Shown here: positions 53,537-63,900 of the stretch, one piece after another | Layout: each line of letters begins with the position of its first letter | Position numbering within the stretch: position 1 is the stretch's first letter | Assembly: GCA_964035575.1 (NCBI GenBank) | Contig: OZ037896.1 | Location: 930,001-994,000 of the forward strand | Source: Rhynchopus sp. YZ270_cl-10 | Taxonomy: Eukaryota > Euglenozoa > Diplonemea > Diplonemida > Diplonemidae | DNA length: 64,000 bases | Direction: 5' to 3' | The notes under the pieces: model-generated | Seen by the model: the letters and a program-made list of their open reading frames with translations, nothing else | Told to the model about the DNA's origin: nothing | The model's database searches: none | Position numbers and translations under genes: made by a program

Positions 53537-53755
53537 CCCCACCCTCCTCAGACCTCTGTGAACGCCTCATGATGCTGCATAACCCACGCAGGGTACAGCA
53601 ACACCACTCATAGGTATCCATGGGACAGCCAGAATGCTTTGGACAGACTGTTCTGACTGAGAGGAGAGTCCGCCCAACGATCCGGTCAGCACGCACACAT
53701 CCTCGCCACACCACACACCAGGAACACCAATGGGATGAGCCAATGGCACGGTTCC
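53537..53755. repeat. 220-bp direct repeat, copy A
   Basis: Nearly identical to 54157-54376 in the same orientation. It contains CTGCATAACCCACGCAGG and GACTGTTCTGACTGAGAGG. The two copies are 620 bp apart. Confidence 0.85.
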
Positions 53756-54031
53756 TCTCGGACTACTGCGTCACCCACCCCCCTCTCAACCCGCTGTGCG
53801 ACCCACCCCAGTGTACCTCCTCACCACCCGAATCCCTTTGGTAGAATAACCTTCGCTATTCCTCAGGCACCTGCCTGGAAGGGGGCAGACTCTGTTGTGG
53901 AGGACAGTGTCGTTCGGGTGGGAGATGTGGGTAAGTCACCACAAGCCCGCAAATCTACAAGCATGTCTGCAGGAGACACCACACCACTCTCGAGGATCAG
54001 CTATGCGCAACCCAACAAAACTCAAGAAACC

Positions 54032-54032
<1 letters not shown>

Positions 54033-54068
<36 letters not shown>
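54033..54068 (+). repeat. Poly(A) tract of 36 A
   Basis: A pure A-run between the two 220-bp repeats. It could be a retrotransposition scar or simple homopolymer expansion. Confidence 0.7.
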
Positions 54069-54069
<1 letters not shown>

Positions 54070-54156
54070 GCAAGATTTTTTTTGTGTTTCGGCCCCGCCT
54101 TACCGTAGGGATGTGCACCCTCCTCACCACTCCCCCTCTGTTCTCCATCCTTCCCT

Positions 54157-54376
54157 CCCCACCCTCCTCAGACCTCTGTGAACGCCTCATGGTGCTGCAT
54201 AACCCACGCAGGGTACAGCAACACCACTCATAGGTATCCATGGGACAGCCAGAATGCTTTGAACAGACTGTTCTGACTGAGAGGAGAGCCCGCCCAACGA
54301 TCCGGTCAGCACGCACACATCCTCGCTACACCACAACACCAGGAACACCAATGGGATGAGCCAATGGCACGGTTCC
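54157..54376. repeat. 220-bp direct repeat, copy B
   Basis: Second copy. Sequence similarity continues a little beyond (GTCACCCA) after a small length difference, so the duplication may originally have been longer. Confidence 0.85.
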
Positions 54377-55073
54377 GTCACCCATTCCCACCCCCCCCGC
54401 CATCCCTCAGACCAATGAATGATGTGTGTATGGTGCGCTACGACACCTGCAGACCTTCCTTTGCAGACACGCTCACCTCACCTCACCTCACATCATCCTT
54501 GCTGATTTGCGTCTCACACCCCTCCCCACCCCCTTTGTGGTCAATGAATCAGAGCAATAAAACAACCCGATCCTGACACACCCTCCCTTCAATCCTGCTC
54601 AACTCTTTTAAACTCTCAACTCTCTCTCAGCTCTCAACCCCCAAAGCGTTTCATCTCCAACCGAGAAAGGGCCTCCCTCACCTCACCTCACCTCAGAACT
54701 CCTACCCCGGGATCACATTATTTTTTGCGAACCCACAATAAACCAATTTGAAACACCAGGTCTGCAACGGACAAAATAAATGCAAAAAAAAATCCGCATA
54801 TTTTGCTGTATCACTCCTTTGGAAAACCCATGGGAGGGAGGGTGCAGAAGCCGCAACTATTGTTCCTCGTATTTTGTCAAAATGGGACCTCCACGGACAC
54901 ACACCATCCACCAACAAAACACCACCATCTGGTTGAAGAGAGAAAAGAGAAAGAAACAGATAGCCCCCCTACGTTATCGACACTTCTCTAAAAAGGGGAG
55001 GGATAATATTTTCTTTTTTTTTTTTTTCGTTATCCCGAATTATCCCCCATTTTTAGTATCTTTTGTTAGGTGG
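54377..55073. other. Intergenic
   Basis: A C/T-rich stretch with CCTCACCTCACCTCA repeats (near 54480 and 54680), then AT-rich DNA downstream of the 2H-phosphoesterase gene. No gene seen. Confidence 0.45.
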
Positions 55074-56147
55074 TTATCGCTGTTCTTTAAGAAGACGTCG
55101 TATTTCTGTAGTGAGATTTGCGGATCCTTCTGTCATCGAAGCAAGAGGGTGCGCTGCGTATGTCTCGACCGAGAACATCTCTTTGTTGTGCAGGAACGTA
55201 ATGTCTTCAAGGGGGCGAAACGTAATATGCACCTTCGCAGAAAGCGCGCGACTGTTGTAGCGCTTCACCACCGTCTGCAGGTCGGCAAAACCCCCTTTTG
55301 TCACTCCCATGCCGTCACCACCGTGAATATCAGGCAAAAGCCTTCCCAATGTTACGTGCAATACATCCCATGGTTTATCCCGCACACCAGGCATACCAAG
55401 CGTCTGAAAGACCCCCCACCACGCCTTTCGTATCGCATGAATCAATCCATCTGGTGTTGCGATGCCAAGAAGCACGATGCTCCCATCCAACGCACTAATC
55501 GCCATTTTTTCAAAATAAATGTCCACATGGCGATACCCTGCTCCGTACAATGGAGGCATCGTACCCCCTTCTGCTGCCAACACCTCTGCCGCTTTTGGAA
55601 TAAACTCTGTTAGCAAGGCATCCGCATAGCGCACTCTGTTTAACCTATTTTTTATAAGAGTTTCGTTGTTCATCAGATGCTGTATCGTACAGTGATGCGC
55701 CCGGGGAGCAAGGTATAACGCATTGTGGTCCGGAACCATTTCACGCAGCTCCGCCAAAATGGTGTCCACCTGCTTCACCGCATCCCCCGTCAGAGGTACC
55801 GCTATCCCCATATCCATAAAAGGAACGATCTTCGCTGGGGTCCACCCATCTGAAGACCCTTCAAAAAAACCCCTACTCCGGCTGTATGCCGCAGTACGTT
55901 CAGAACAGCTTTTGTCATAGTCTTGTCCCTCTTCGTGCAGGGTGGTGTACAGTGTTTGGAGTCGTGTGTTCACCTCCGGCATGTACTCGGCATTGGGTAG
56001 TGTGTAGGTGCTCGCCTCTCTGTCATGAGCGATTGCACGTCGTTCGGTGCCGTGCCCGACAATACCCCAGAGGGCTGCGCAAAAAAAAAATGCGCCAGCA
56101 ATTCGCAGAGAGGCGCGTTGTCTGAGAACTCTTCCTTCGCGCATCAT
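55074..56147 (-). CDS. Membrane-anchored 2H-phosphoesterase-like protein
   Basis: An intronless ORF of 357 residues. An N-terminal hydrophobic segment (residues 15-31, LRIAGAFFFCAALWGIVGH) after a basic start predicts a type II membrane anchor or signal sequence, with the rest lumenal. Two H-x-T motifs, HHCTIQHL near residue 152 and LHVTLGRLL near residue 263, match the paired motifs of the 2H phosphoesterase superfamily, whose members hydrolyse 2',3'-cyclic phosphates or related bonds in RNA and nucleotides. Spacing and surrounding predicted strands fit that fold. The substrate cannot be told. Two adjacent ATGs start the frame; I use the first. It could also be a divergent family member without that activity. 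Confidence 0.7.
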   Translation of the reverse strand: MMREGRVLRQRASLRIAGAFFFCAALWGIVGHGTERRAIAHDREASTYTLPNAEYMPEVNTRLQTLYTTLHEEGQDYDKSCSERTAAYSRSRGFFEGSSDGWTPAKIVPFMDMGIAVPLTGDAVKQVDTILAELREMVPDHNALYLAPRAHHCTIQHLMNNETLIKNRLNRVRYADALLTEFIPKAAEVLAAEGGTMPPLYGAGYRHVDIYFEKMAISALDGSIVLLGIATPDGLIHAIRKAWWGVFQTLGMPGVRDKPWDVLHVTLGRLLPDIHGGDGMGVTKGGFADLQTVVKRYNSRALSAKVHITFRPLEDITFLHNKEMFSVETYAAHPLASMTEGSANLTTEIRRLLKEQR

Positions 56148-56237
56148 TTGTTGGGGGGGTAAAGAAAGAGAGAGAGAAAGGGAGAGAAGGAGGTTAATAT
56201 ATAAAAAGGGAGAGGTACAAAAAGAAAGGTTTTTGGT

Positions 56238-56273
56238 AAGATGATCCTAAGCGTTACTGTGCTTAGTCACCTT
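56238..56273 (-). repeat. CTAAGC/GCTTAG hairpin with variant loop
   Basis: Keeps AAGATGA/TCACCTT outer arms and the CTAAGC/GCTTAG stem but has the loop GTTACTGT instead of CTCTCGT. The stem is therefore conserved even where the loop is not. Confidence 0.6.
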
Positions 56274-56990
56274 GTGTGAAGAAGAAAAAATGGTTCTCTT
56301 TTAGGGGGAGAGAAAGAGGGAGGGAGGGAGGAGGGAGAAGAAGGTGTTTGGGATGAAACCTTTAACCTTTTTCAGTGCTTAGTTTTTTTTTTGAGAATTG
56401 GATTTATATTTAAAATCTCGGGGGGGTATAAATGGCAATTTGCCTGGAAGATGAAGGGTGATGATGAGGAGATGAGGGAGGATTGGGGGAAAGGGTTTGA
56501 AATATAGTTTTCAAAAAAAAATATGACTTTTTTTTTTTGAAATTTTGACAACGTGTCCACGCTCTGTTCACGTTCGCTTTTTTTTTATTTTGTCTTGCTT
56601 TTGGAGAACGAAAAAAACATGAAGAGGGTCATGGGGGGGAGATCAGTGTACCCCCGATGGAGTTTACATCACTGAACAGCCCTCTTCGCTTTTTTTGTTT
56701 TTGTTTGCTATTTTTTTTGGCTCCTTTTGTTTTGTTTTTTGTTTGTTTTGAAAAAGATAAATCTGAAGAGAAAAAAAATACTCATGTTAGATCTGTCTTC
56801 ACCGATTGTAATCGATTTTTTCCCTCCCCTCCCTAGGTTTTATGTATCTGTGTGTTTCATTTTTTCCTTTTCTGAAAAAGCTTTTTCTTGCAGGGTTCCG
56901 TATGAACTTTTCTTCCCTGACAAAAAAATTAAACCCTAAAAGATGCAAACACATCATTGAAAAGAAGAAAAAAAAACACACAAAATTGTT

Positions 56991-57066
56991 TGATTTTCGA
57001 CTACTATCAGTAGATAGCAGCAACCACTATTTTTTCTTCACAGGATCCTTAAAAGAGAGCAAATAA
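56991..57066 (+). repeat. CTATC/GATAG element (copy 5)
   Basis: Contains CTATCAGTAGATAG and ACAGGATCCTTAAAAGAGAG, downstream of the SDHA gene. Confidence 0.68.
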
Positions 57067-57766
57067 AGAAAAACCACGACAAAAAAAAAAATCAAACCCA
57101 TTACATCATCCCCCTATATCCCGTTCGTTTCAAAGCTCCCCCCCCCCCCCCCCCCAAAAAAAAAAAAGGAATCCTTTTTTTAATATTTTTTTTGTCTTTT
57201 TCCTGATATCCAATAATAGCGGTAATTTTTTTTTCCCCTCTATCTTTTCTTTTTCGAATCGATTGTATCCCCCCCACAACATTCCCCGCTTCTTCTGCTC
57301 ATCCCAAAAAGCACCCCCCCTTTATTTTTGAAAAATAAAAATCTTGGCCATATCAGCAGAAACACCCTCAGAGAGAGGGTTGTATCACCACTAAGGGGGG
57401 GATGGAAGGGGGAAGGGGGGTTAAAGAGGGGGGGAGTGTGTGGGTTGGGGATTTTGTTGTTGTTGTTTTCGTGAAATTCTCTCAACTCTTAGTTTGCCAG
57501 TAAATACTGCAATAAAGGGGTTATGCCCTGAGGGGGGGGTTTGCCGTCACCGACCAGTGGGCGGTGACAGTGTCTCTTTCCCTCCAGATTTTGTTACAAA
57601 AAAAAAAAAAAAATGAAAAAGAGAGAGAAAAAAGTTGCTCAAATAACTCAAAAAAACCCCCCCATTTTACCGCTTTTTTTTTCTTCCCCGCCCCGAGGGG
57701 GTCGTGGATTGGAGGGTGTAAGGGGGGGGGGGGTGTCATCCTAGCTTCCTCTGACCTGTGCAGCGT

Positions 57767-59989
57767 CTAGTACACACGCTTCATCGGCGGGAAGGGCTCG
57801 ACCTGTGGGGTGAATGTTGTGGTTGGTAGGTGGTGTGGTTGTAGTAGCTTTTTTTGGTTGTATTTGCGTAGGCTGATTGAAGAAGTTTCTTTTTCCATCA
57901 ATCTTGATTTTTTTTTCAGTATTTTTGGTGCAACGCAGACACTTTAGGATGCACTACACACTTAGTGAAGCTGGAGTGTTTTCTTTTTCTTGTCATCATG
58001 AAAAAAAAAAAAATCACCTTTGGGTCATAATAAGGATGGATCTGTTCCACCATATGGCGACAGTAGTCTGCACAAAGGCAACCAGATAAATAGATAACAA
58101 AAAAAAGGGGGGGGGGGGGGGGGTGGTTCCTCATAGGGCATACCTCGTTGGTCAGGGTGTAGTTGTGCACGGGACGGTAGTCCAGACGCACGGTGCCAGA
58201 CTTCTGGTCCTCGATGTAGGCAAGGGTGTGCTTCATCCAGTTGGTGTCGTCACGGTCCTGGAAGTCGTCACGTGCGTGGGCACCACGGGACTCCTTACGG
58301 GGGCGTGCGGACTCGATGGTGATGGACGCGCAGGTCAGCAGGTTCTGGAGCTCGAGGGTCTCAATCAGGTTCGAGTTCCAGACAGGCGACTTGTCGTGCA
58401 CAACAACGTCCTCAAACTGCTGGTACAAGCTGTTGACCTTCTTGCAGCCCTCGTCAAGGAGCTCCTGCGTACGGAACACCGCGGCGTTGGAGGACATGGT
58501 CGCCTTGAGCGACTCACGCAGACGTGCGGTGGGGAGGTCTCCCTTGTTGTGGAGGATCGCGTCGACACGCGCAATGCTTGCCTCACCTGCGTCGGCAGGC
58601 AGGTCATCCTGGGCACGGCCGTCCTTCGTCAGCGCAAAGGCAACGGTGTTGGCACAGCTCTTTCCGAAGATCACAATGTCCAGAAGCGAGTTTGCTCCGA
58701 GACGGTTAGCTCCGTGCACCGACGCGCATGCGGTCTCACCCGCAGCGAGAAGACCGGGCACAATCGCGTCGACATCTCCGTTTCTGGGGTTCACAACCTC
58801 ACCGGTCCACTGGGTGGGGATACCTCCCATGGTGTAGTGCACGGTGGGCACGACGGGGACGGGCTCCTTGGTGACGTCCACTCCTGCGAAGGTCATTGCG
58901 TTCTCGGAGATACCGGGGAGCTTGGAGGCAAGCTCGGCAGGGTCGAGGTGGTGGAGCTGGAGGTGCACGTGGTCCTTCTTGGGTCCGCAGCCACGTCCCT
59001 CGAGGATCTCGACGGTCATGGCACGGCTGACAACGTCACGCGAGGCAAGGTCCATCGCAGAGGGTGCGTAACGCTTCATGAAACGTTCGCCCTCGGAGTT
59101 GAGAAGGATACCTCCCTCACCACGGCAGCCCTCCGTCATCAGGACTCCGGGTCCGTAGATACCGGTGGGGTGGAACTGCACGAACTCCATGTCGGAGAGG
59201 GGGAGGCCTGCACGGGCAGCCATGGCAAGACCGTCACCGGTGCACGACTTTGCGGAGGTGCAGGAGAAGTAGGCACGGCCGTATCCGCCGGACGCGAGGA
59301 CGGTGTGCTTTGCCTTAAATCTGTGCATGGTGCCGTCCTCCATGGACATGGCCATGACACCACGGCAGGCGCCTTCGTCGTCCATGATCAGGTCGAGCGC
59401 GAAGTACTCGTTGAAGAAGTTCACTCCGTACTGGAACGACTGTCCGTACAGCGTGTGCAGCATCGCGTGCCCGGTACGGTCAGACGCCGCACAGCAACGG
59501 ATCGCCTGCTCCGCACCGTAGTTGAACGACTGTCCGCCGAACGGCCGCTGGTACACCAGCCCCTCGCTGTTCCGCGAGAACGGCACCCCCATCTGCTCGA
59601 GCTCCGCCACTGCTGCCGGGGCCTCCTGGCACATGTACTGGATCGCGTCCTGGTCACCAAGCCAATCCGCACCCTTCACTGTGTCGTACATATGCCATCT
59701 CCAGTCATCCTGGGCCATGTTGGACAGAGCGGCGTTGATTCCTCCCTGCGCCGCAATGGTATGCGAACGTGTCGGGAACAGCTTTGTTATGCACGCACAG
59801 TTGAACCCTGCTGCGCTGATTCCCTGGAGTGCAGTGGTGGTGGTGGTGGTGGTGCATGAGGTAACATACCATCGCCGCACGGAGCCCAGCTCCTCCCGCC
59901 CCGACAACAATAGCATCGAAGGTGTGGTCGATGATCGGGTACGACTGCGCAACACGGTGTTGCGCAAGAAGGCGTCCACAGTGACGCAT
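57767..59989 (-). CDS. SDHA: Succinate dehydrogenase flavoprotein subunit, mitochondrial
   Basis: Three exons, 59870-59989, 58144-59823 and 57767-57802, joined in phase 0 across introns of 46 bp (59824-59869) and 341 bp (57803-58143); 611 residues. It oxidises succinate to fumarate in complex II of the inner mitochondrial membrane. The N-terminus ([19 protein letters not shown]) is a short presequence. Exon 1 ends inside the FAD-binding motif ([16 protein letters not shown]). Exon 2 continues with [14 protein letters not shown], whose His bears covalent FAD, then HPTGIYGPG, the RGEGG substrate region, [12 protein letters not shown] and RGAHARDDF. The last exon encodes only [11 protein letters not shown], the conserved C-terminus, and without it the long ORF runs into intron sequence. 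Length matches the family. Confidence 0.97.
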
Positions 59990-60195
59990 CTTCCTGGACC
60001 TCTTCTTTTTTGTTGTGTCCCTGGTTGTTGTTTTTTTAGTTCCCCCTCGGAGATCTGTTGGGATGAATGCAGTGTGTTGTTTTTTGGGGGGACAAAAAAA
60101 AGGGGGGGGGCTTTTTTAATCGCATTAACAAATCCTGAGCACTTCCCCAAATTGGGGGACACTCTTTTTTTTAAAATTACCCGATCAATCCCTCA

Positions 60196-61506
60196 TCACT
60201 TTGACCATGCTTCCCCCCAGATGGGTGCGCTTTGGGTACACGCAGTCCCATTTTGGTCAATCCAGAGGGAGATATTTGGGTAAACCTGTCGTTTTGTGAC
60301 TCCACCGAGAAGGCGGGTACAGAGCGCACACCAGCCGATTTTATCAGGAGCTGTGGGTGGGAAAATTGTACGTCTCGCAGCGCTTCTCCACGCCAGATAC
60401 GGGGAGTCCCCCCCCGCTGCTGCCACTTCTTTCAGGTACTGCGTCAATGCCGACGCCGATTCAAAATCGTTCGCATTAATATGCGCACCTTGAGGACCGA
60501 ACATAGGGGGATACGACTCTTTTAGCCCATTCACCACTGGTATCGCACCATTCGCCAAGGCAGTCCAATACTTCTCCGATACGTAGTCGATACACATCCG
60601 GTTTTCAAACGCTAGGTGAAACAACCGTCTTCCCCTCTCCACTCCCAGCTTCCCTTCTGGTACTGGCCTCCCCCAACACCGTCCTAATAGCAGAGTGGGC
60701 ATTCTCTGTGAAATCGCTTCCATCGTTTTGATTCTCCGCTTTGACAGCCGTGATGCCTCTCTACTGTCATGCTTGCCATCCCCACAGTTGCTTGCAACAC
60801 CCAACACCGCAGGCTGCATCCCTTCCTGCCCTGCAGTGTCCCCTCCCTTATAAACATTCTTAAATTTCCTCCGCCGTTTCTTCTTCCAGAGGCCAGGATC
60901 CGTGAAGAAGGTGTCCCAAATATAGGGGAATGGTATGTCCGCGTCCTGTCTGTACGACATCGTCCAATTATAGGGAGTATTTTTGCCCACCGGCGTGCCG
61001 AGAGGGGAGTCGGGAGATTCTATAGACCAAGCGATTAACGGGATGTCGACATTGCGTGACCAAAACCATGAGGGCAAAGCGCTCATCACATCGATGCGCG
61101 CTGCGAAGGGTATCACCACGGCTGATGCGTTTTCAAGAATTGTTTTGTCGGTTGTAATGCGACAGCTATGACGGACCTTCGCACCACACGGCGCCAAATA
61201 CTGTCGAGGAAAACAGTAAGGATCACCAGCTCGCACCGCTACACTAGGACAATACGGTGCTTCCCATACCAAAATCAAGGCATTTTTTACCCCTCCACGC
61301 ACCCCTCCAGTCGCAGTGGGTGCTCCTTGGATGGAGTGAAATTGAATAGGGGTCGCCGTAGTAGGGTTACATGGTACTGATGTTGGTTCCTCCGTTAGGG
61401 TGGACATAGGTGACAATGATGTCACTGTTGTCCCATCATCTGTAATAAAGAACCGTCCACACAACGCCAAGAGAAGCAAAACCACAGTCAAAATGCGAGT
61501 CAGCAT
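60196..61506 (-). CDS. Alpha-1,3-fucosyltransferase family GT10
   Basis: 436 residues from ATG 61506 (MLTRILTVVLLLLALCGRFF), which opens with a transmembrane signal anchor. The catalytic domain would face the Golgi lumen (type II). Diagnostic GT10 motifs are NWTMSYRQDADIPFPY near residue 190 and FENRMCIDYVSEKYWTALAN near 310, followed by GAIPVVNG; together they bind GDP-fucose. Such enzymes add fucose in alpha-1,3/1,4 linkage to glycans. Cysteines near the C-terminus (GWCALC) may form the family's disulphides, and NAS, NWT, NIS and NGT are possible N-glycosylation sites. A Lys/Arg patch (LWKKKRRRKFKNV) interrupts the middle. Intronless. The acceptor is unknown. Confidence 0.9.
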   Translation of the reverse strand: MLTRILTVVLLLLALCGRFFITDDGTTVTSLSPMSTLTEEPTSVPCNPTTATPIQFHSIQGAPTATGGVRGGVKNALILVWEAPYCPSVAVRAGDPYCFPRQYLAPCGAKVRHSCRITTDKTILENASAVVIPFAARIDVMSALPSWFWSRNVDIPLIAWSIESPDSPLGTPVGKNTPYNWTMSYRQDADIPFPYIWDTFFTDPGLWKKKRRRKFKNVYKGGDTAGQEGMQPAVLGVASNCGDGKHDSREASRLSKRRIKTMEAISQRMPTLLLGRCWGRPVPEGKLGVERGRRLFHLAFENRMCIDYVSEKYWTALANGAIPVVNGLKESYPPMFGPQGAHINANDFESASALTQYLKEVAAAGGDSPYLAWRSAARRTIFPPTAPDKIGWCALCTRLLGGVTKRQVYPNISLWIDQNGTACTQSAPIWGEAWSK

Positions 61507-62161
61507 GGAGCTAGAGGGGTGAGATCTATTTGGCCATACAATACGCAAATCTTCTCGAAGTTGAAAAAAGATGATTGAGAAGAGATGACTATAAAATAAT
61601 ATTTTAGGCGTACATTGTGGAGGGGGGGGAGGGGAGGGGAGGGAGAAAAAAAATATAGTGTAAAAGTGCTGTGTAAATAAGATCTGTGAGGGGAATTTGG
61701 TAGTAGGGGAAATGGGATGGAAATATGGAGAAAAATGTGTCCCCCTTTTTTTTTCAAGTTTTTTGAAACTTTTGTTTTCTGGGAGTGGGAAGGGAAGAGG
61801 GAGAGGCGGTATTTATTTTCGTATTTTGCATTGGATTCTGGGGACTTTTTTTTTCTTCCATTTTTTTAGTGATTTCTTTTTTTTTTTTGAAAAATGAAGG
61901 AATAAAGGAATGCTACATTTCCAAGCTTGGAAAATTCCTTTCAAAGGGAAAAAAAAAAGTCAAGAAAAAGAGGAAAAAAAAAGGGGGAAAGGAGGGTTGA
62001 AAAAAAAGAGGAGAAAAACAAAATCTATTACCACAACAAGGGTGTGCAGAAAGGTTCAAACCGTACTACGATTCTAATACAGCTCCGTGAGCTGTCTTTG
62101 TCGGACCCCTCCCCTCCCCCCAACCCCGGCCTCGTTCGCAGCTGTGCATCTTGATTATTAA

Positions 62162-62345
62162 ATAGAAACTTAACACTCATCACACGATAAAACCCCGTGG
62201 GAGAGGTTGGTTGTGGTGAAACGCACAACACCTCGACCTGATTGGCGAGGCGTGGTACTCTGCAGCGCGGTTCGTCCCCAGAACCGCAAAAGTGTGTTCA
62301 AAAAATGCTTTGTTTCTATTTCCTCTTTCATAAGGTGACATAAAT
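62162..62345 (+). repeat. 185-bp repeat (copy 2)
   Basis: Partner of 43125-43312 in the same orientation. The hairpin GCGGTTC/GAACCGC is intact while its loop differs (GTCCCCA here, ATTCCTA there), which favours a structured RNA. Confidence 0.68.
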
Positions 62346-63375
62346 AAAATCATAAACAAGATTGATATACTTCCTTTTTTTGTACCCCTTGGAGTGGATT
62401 TTTTTTTTTGAAACAACAAAAAAAAGAAAATCATATTTTTTCTACAGCCGCGAGGCACTCGAGAGGAGGGGGAAAACAAAGAAATAAACCAAACAATAGT
62501 AACCGCAAACTCTCTTAAAAAGACGCTTTTTTCTTTTTTTTTTCCTCTGTTTTTATTTTTTGTTGTTGTTGTTGTTGAAAACTTTGTATTATTGTCGCCC
62601 GAGGATGAGCTTCGTTATACTGTTTTTATTTATCCAAGTCTTTTTTTTTTCCCCCACAGTTTGAAGTTTCATTGTTATTTTGAAAAATATACGCGCCTTT
62701 TAAAATTTTACTTTTTTTTATATCTAGCCAAAAGAAAAAGAAAAAGAAAAACAGAGAAAATGTGAGGGGGGATTTTAGGAAACAAGAAGTGATGGAGGGG
62801 GGACAACGATGGAGACGAGTAAAATGAATAAAAAAATAATCGATGATTGAGACTACTTATCACGCAGCCACAAAATGTCAAAACAAATGTGACATGCAAC
62901 TAAGCCACCTAAAAAATAAAAATAAAAATAAAAATAAAAAAACACACACTTTGAAGACAGGAAATAACCTCCCACAAAGAAGAAGGGTGATGAGGAGGAC
63001 ATTGCAGAGAGTTTTCTAAGGAAACCTCATAGCTAGAGAGAGGGGGTATCGGGAGCGGGAGTTTGAAAATGTTTTTTGTTATAGCTTGTACTCTTTGTTT
63101 TTGTTTTTGCTATTTTGTGTTTGCGTTTGTTTATGTATCGGGAGCGGGATAGCGATAAAATATTGCAACCCTTTTTCCAATCAAAAAAAGACGCGCAAAT
63201 GTACAGTAAGACAACAACCATCGGAGGGGTAAAACCCCTCCTTACTCTCCATAGAGTTTTGAAATTCCAAAATCCACCGTTTTCCTGATGTTTGTTGTCT
63301 TCCTGCATTTTATATTGCACCTGAGGATGAGCTCTACAAGATGTGTGTAGTATTTTTTCTTTTTATTCTTCTTTG

Positions 63376-63740
63376 GGAAGGCTCGTTTTTCCATTTAATG
63401 TTACAAAGTAACAATAAACCATTTTTCCCGGTGACCCCCCCTCCCCACCCCCTATGTAACACGGAAAAACCGTTTTTCCGAATTGTCATTTATTGTAACA
63501 ACAAGGCGCAGTGGACGTGCACATCCGAAAACACCCGCATTTGCATTTCCGGAATCCGTCCGCACTGTGGTGGGGTCAATCTGCCGAAATGGACAAGTTC
63601 TTGTTGTTGGAAAAAGCCACTTTTCCCGCCATTGTTACAAAAAAAAAAAAAGTTTTTTCCCCGGATTTCGGTCGGACCCCCTCCCCCCCCCCCCCCCTTT
63701 ATTGTTACTTTGTAACATTAAATGGAAAAACGAGCCTTCC
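63376..63740. mobile_element. MITE with 43-bp inverted ends, 365 bp
   Basis: Terminal inverted repeats of about 43 bp, apparently perfect, begin GGAAGGCTCGTTTTTCCATT. The flanks read CTTTG on both sides (63371-63375 and 63741-63745), so the duplication may be CTTTG or only TTT, depending on where the end is set. The interior includes the GTGGTGGGGTCAATCT core shared with 2540-2780 and 10592-11082. No ORF, so it is non-autonomous and recent. Confidence 0.8.
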
Positions 63741-63787
63741 CTTTGTAAAATTGTTGAAATAGTGATTTGTTATTGTCTCCCCCCCTC

Positions 63788-63900
63788 TCCACTACGACAC
63801 AATTTGACCATTTTTTGCGTTGTCGCTTCTACACTACTCTCTCACCTTTGTTGGGTGTTGCGGAGCACAATGTGACATTTTCCGCTCACAAAGTAGTGAA
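63788..63900 (+). repeat. GCGGAGYAC repeat (copy 3)
   Basis: Contains GTGTTGCGGAGCAC and TTCCGCTCACAAAGTAGTG, in the same orientation as the other two copies. Confidence 0.6.

Larger units (their letters stand above)
56148..57766. other. Intergenic with repeats
   Basis: Purine-rich next to the upstream gene start, then homopolymer-rich. It holds the hairpin at 56238-56273, a CTATC/GATAG element (56991-57066) and poly(C) near 57140. No coding evidence. Confidence 0.5.

Noticed and set aside
57916-58143. C-terminal extension of the SDHA long ORF
   Set aside because: This is intron sequence: removing 57803-58143 restores the conserved SDHA C-terminus.
58123-59859. 578-codon plus-strand ORF opposite SDHA
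   Set aside because: Antisense shadow of SDHA with Val/Gly/His-rich composition typical of reverse-complemented GC-rich codons.
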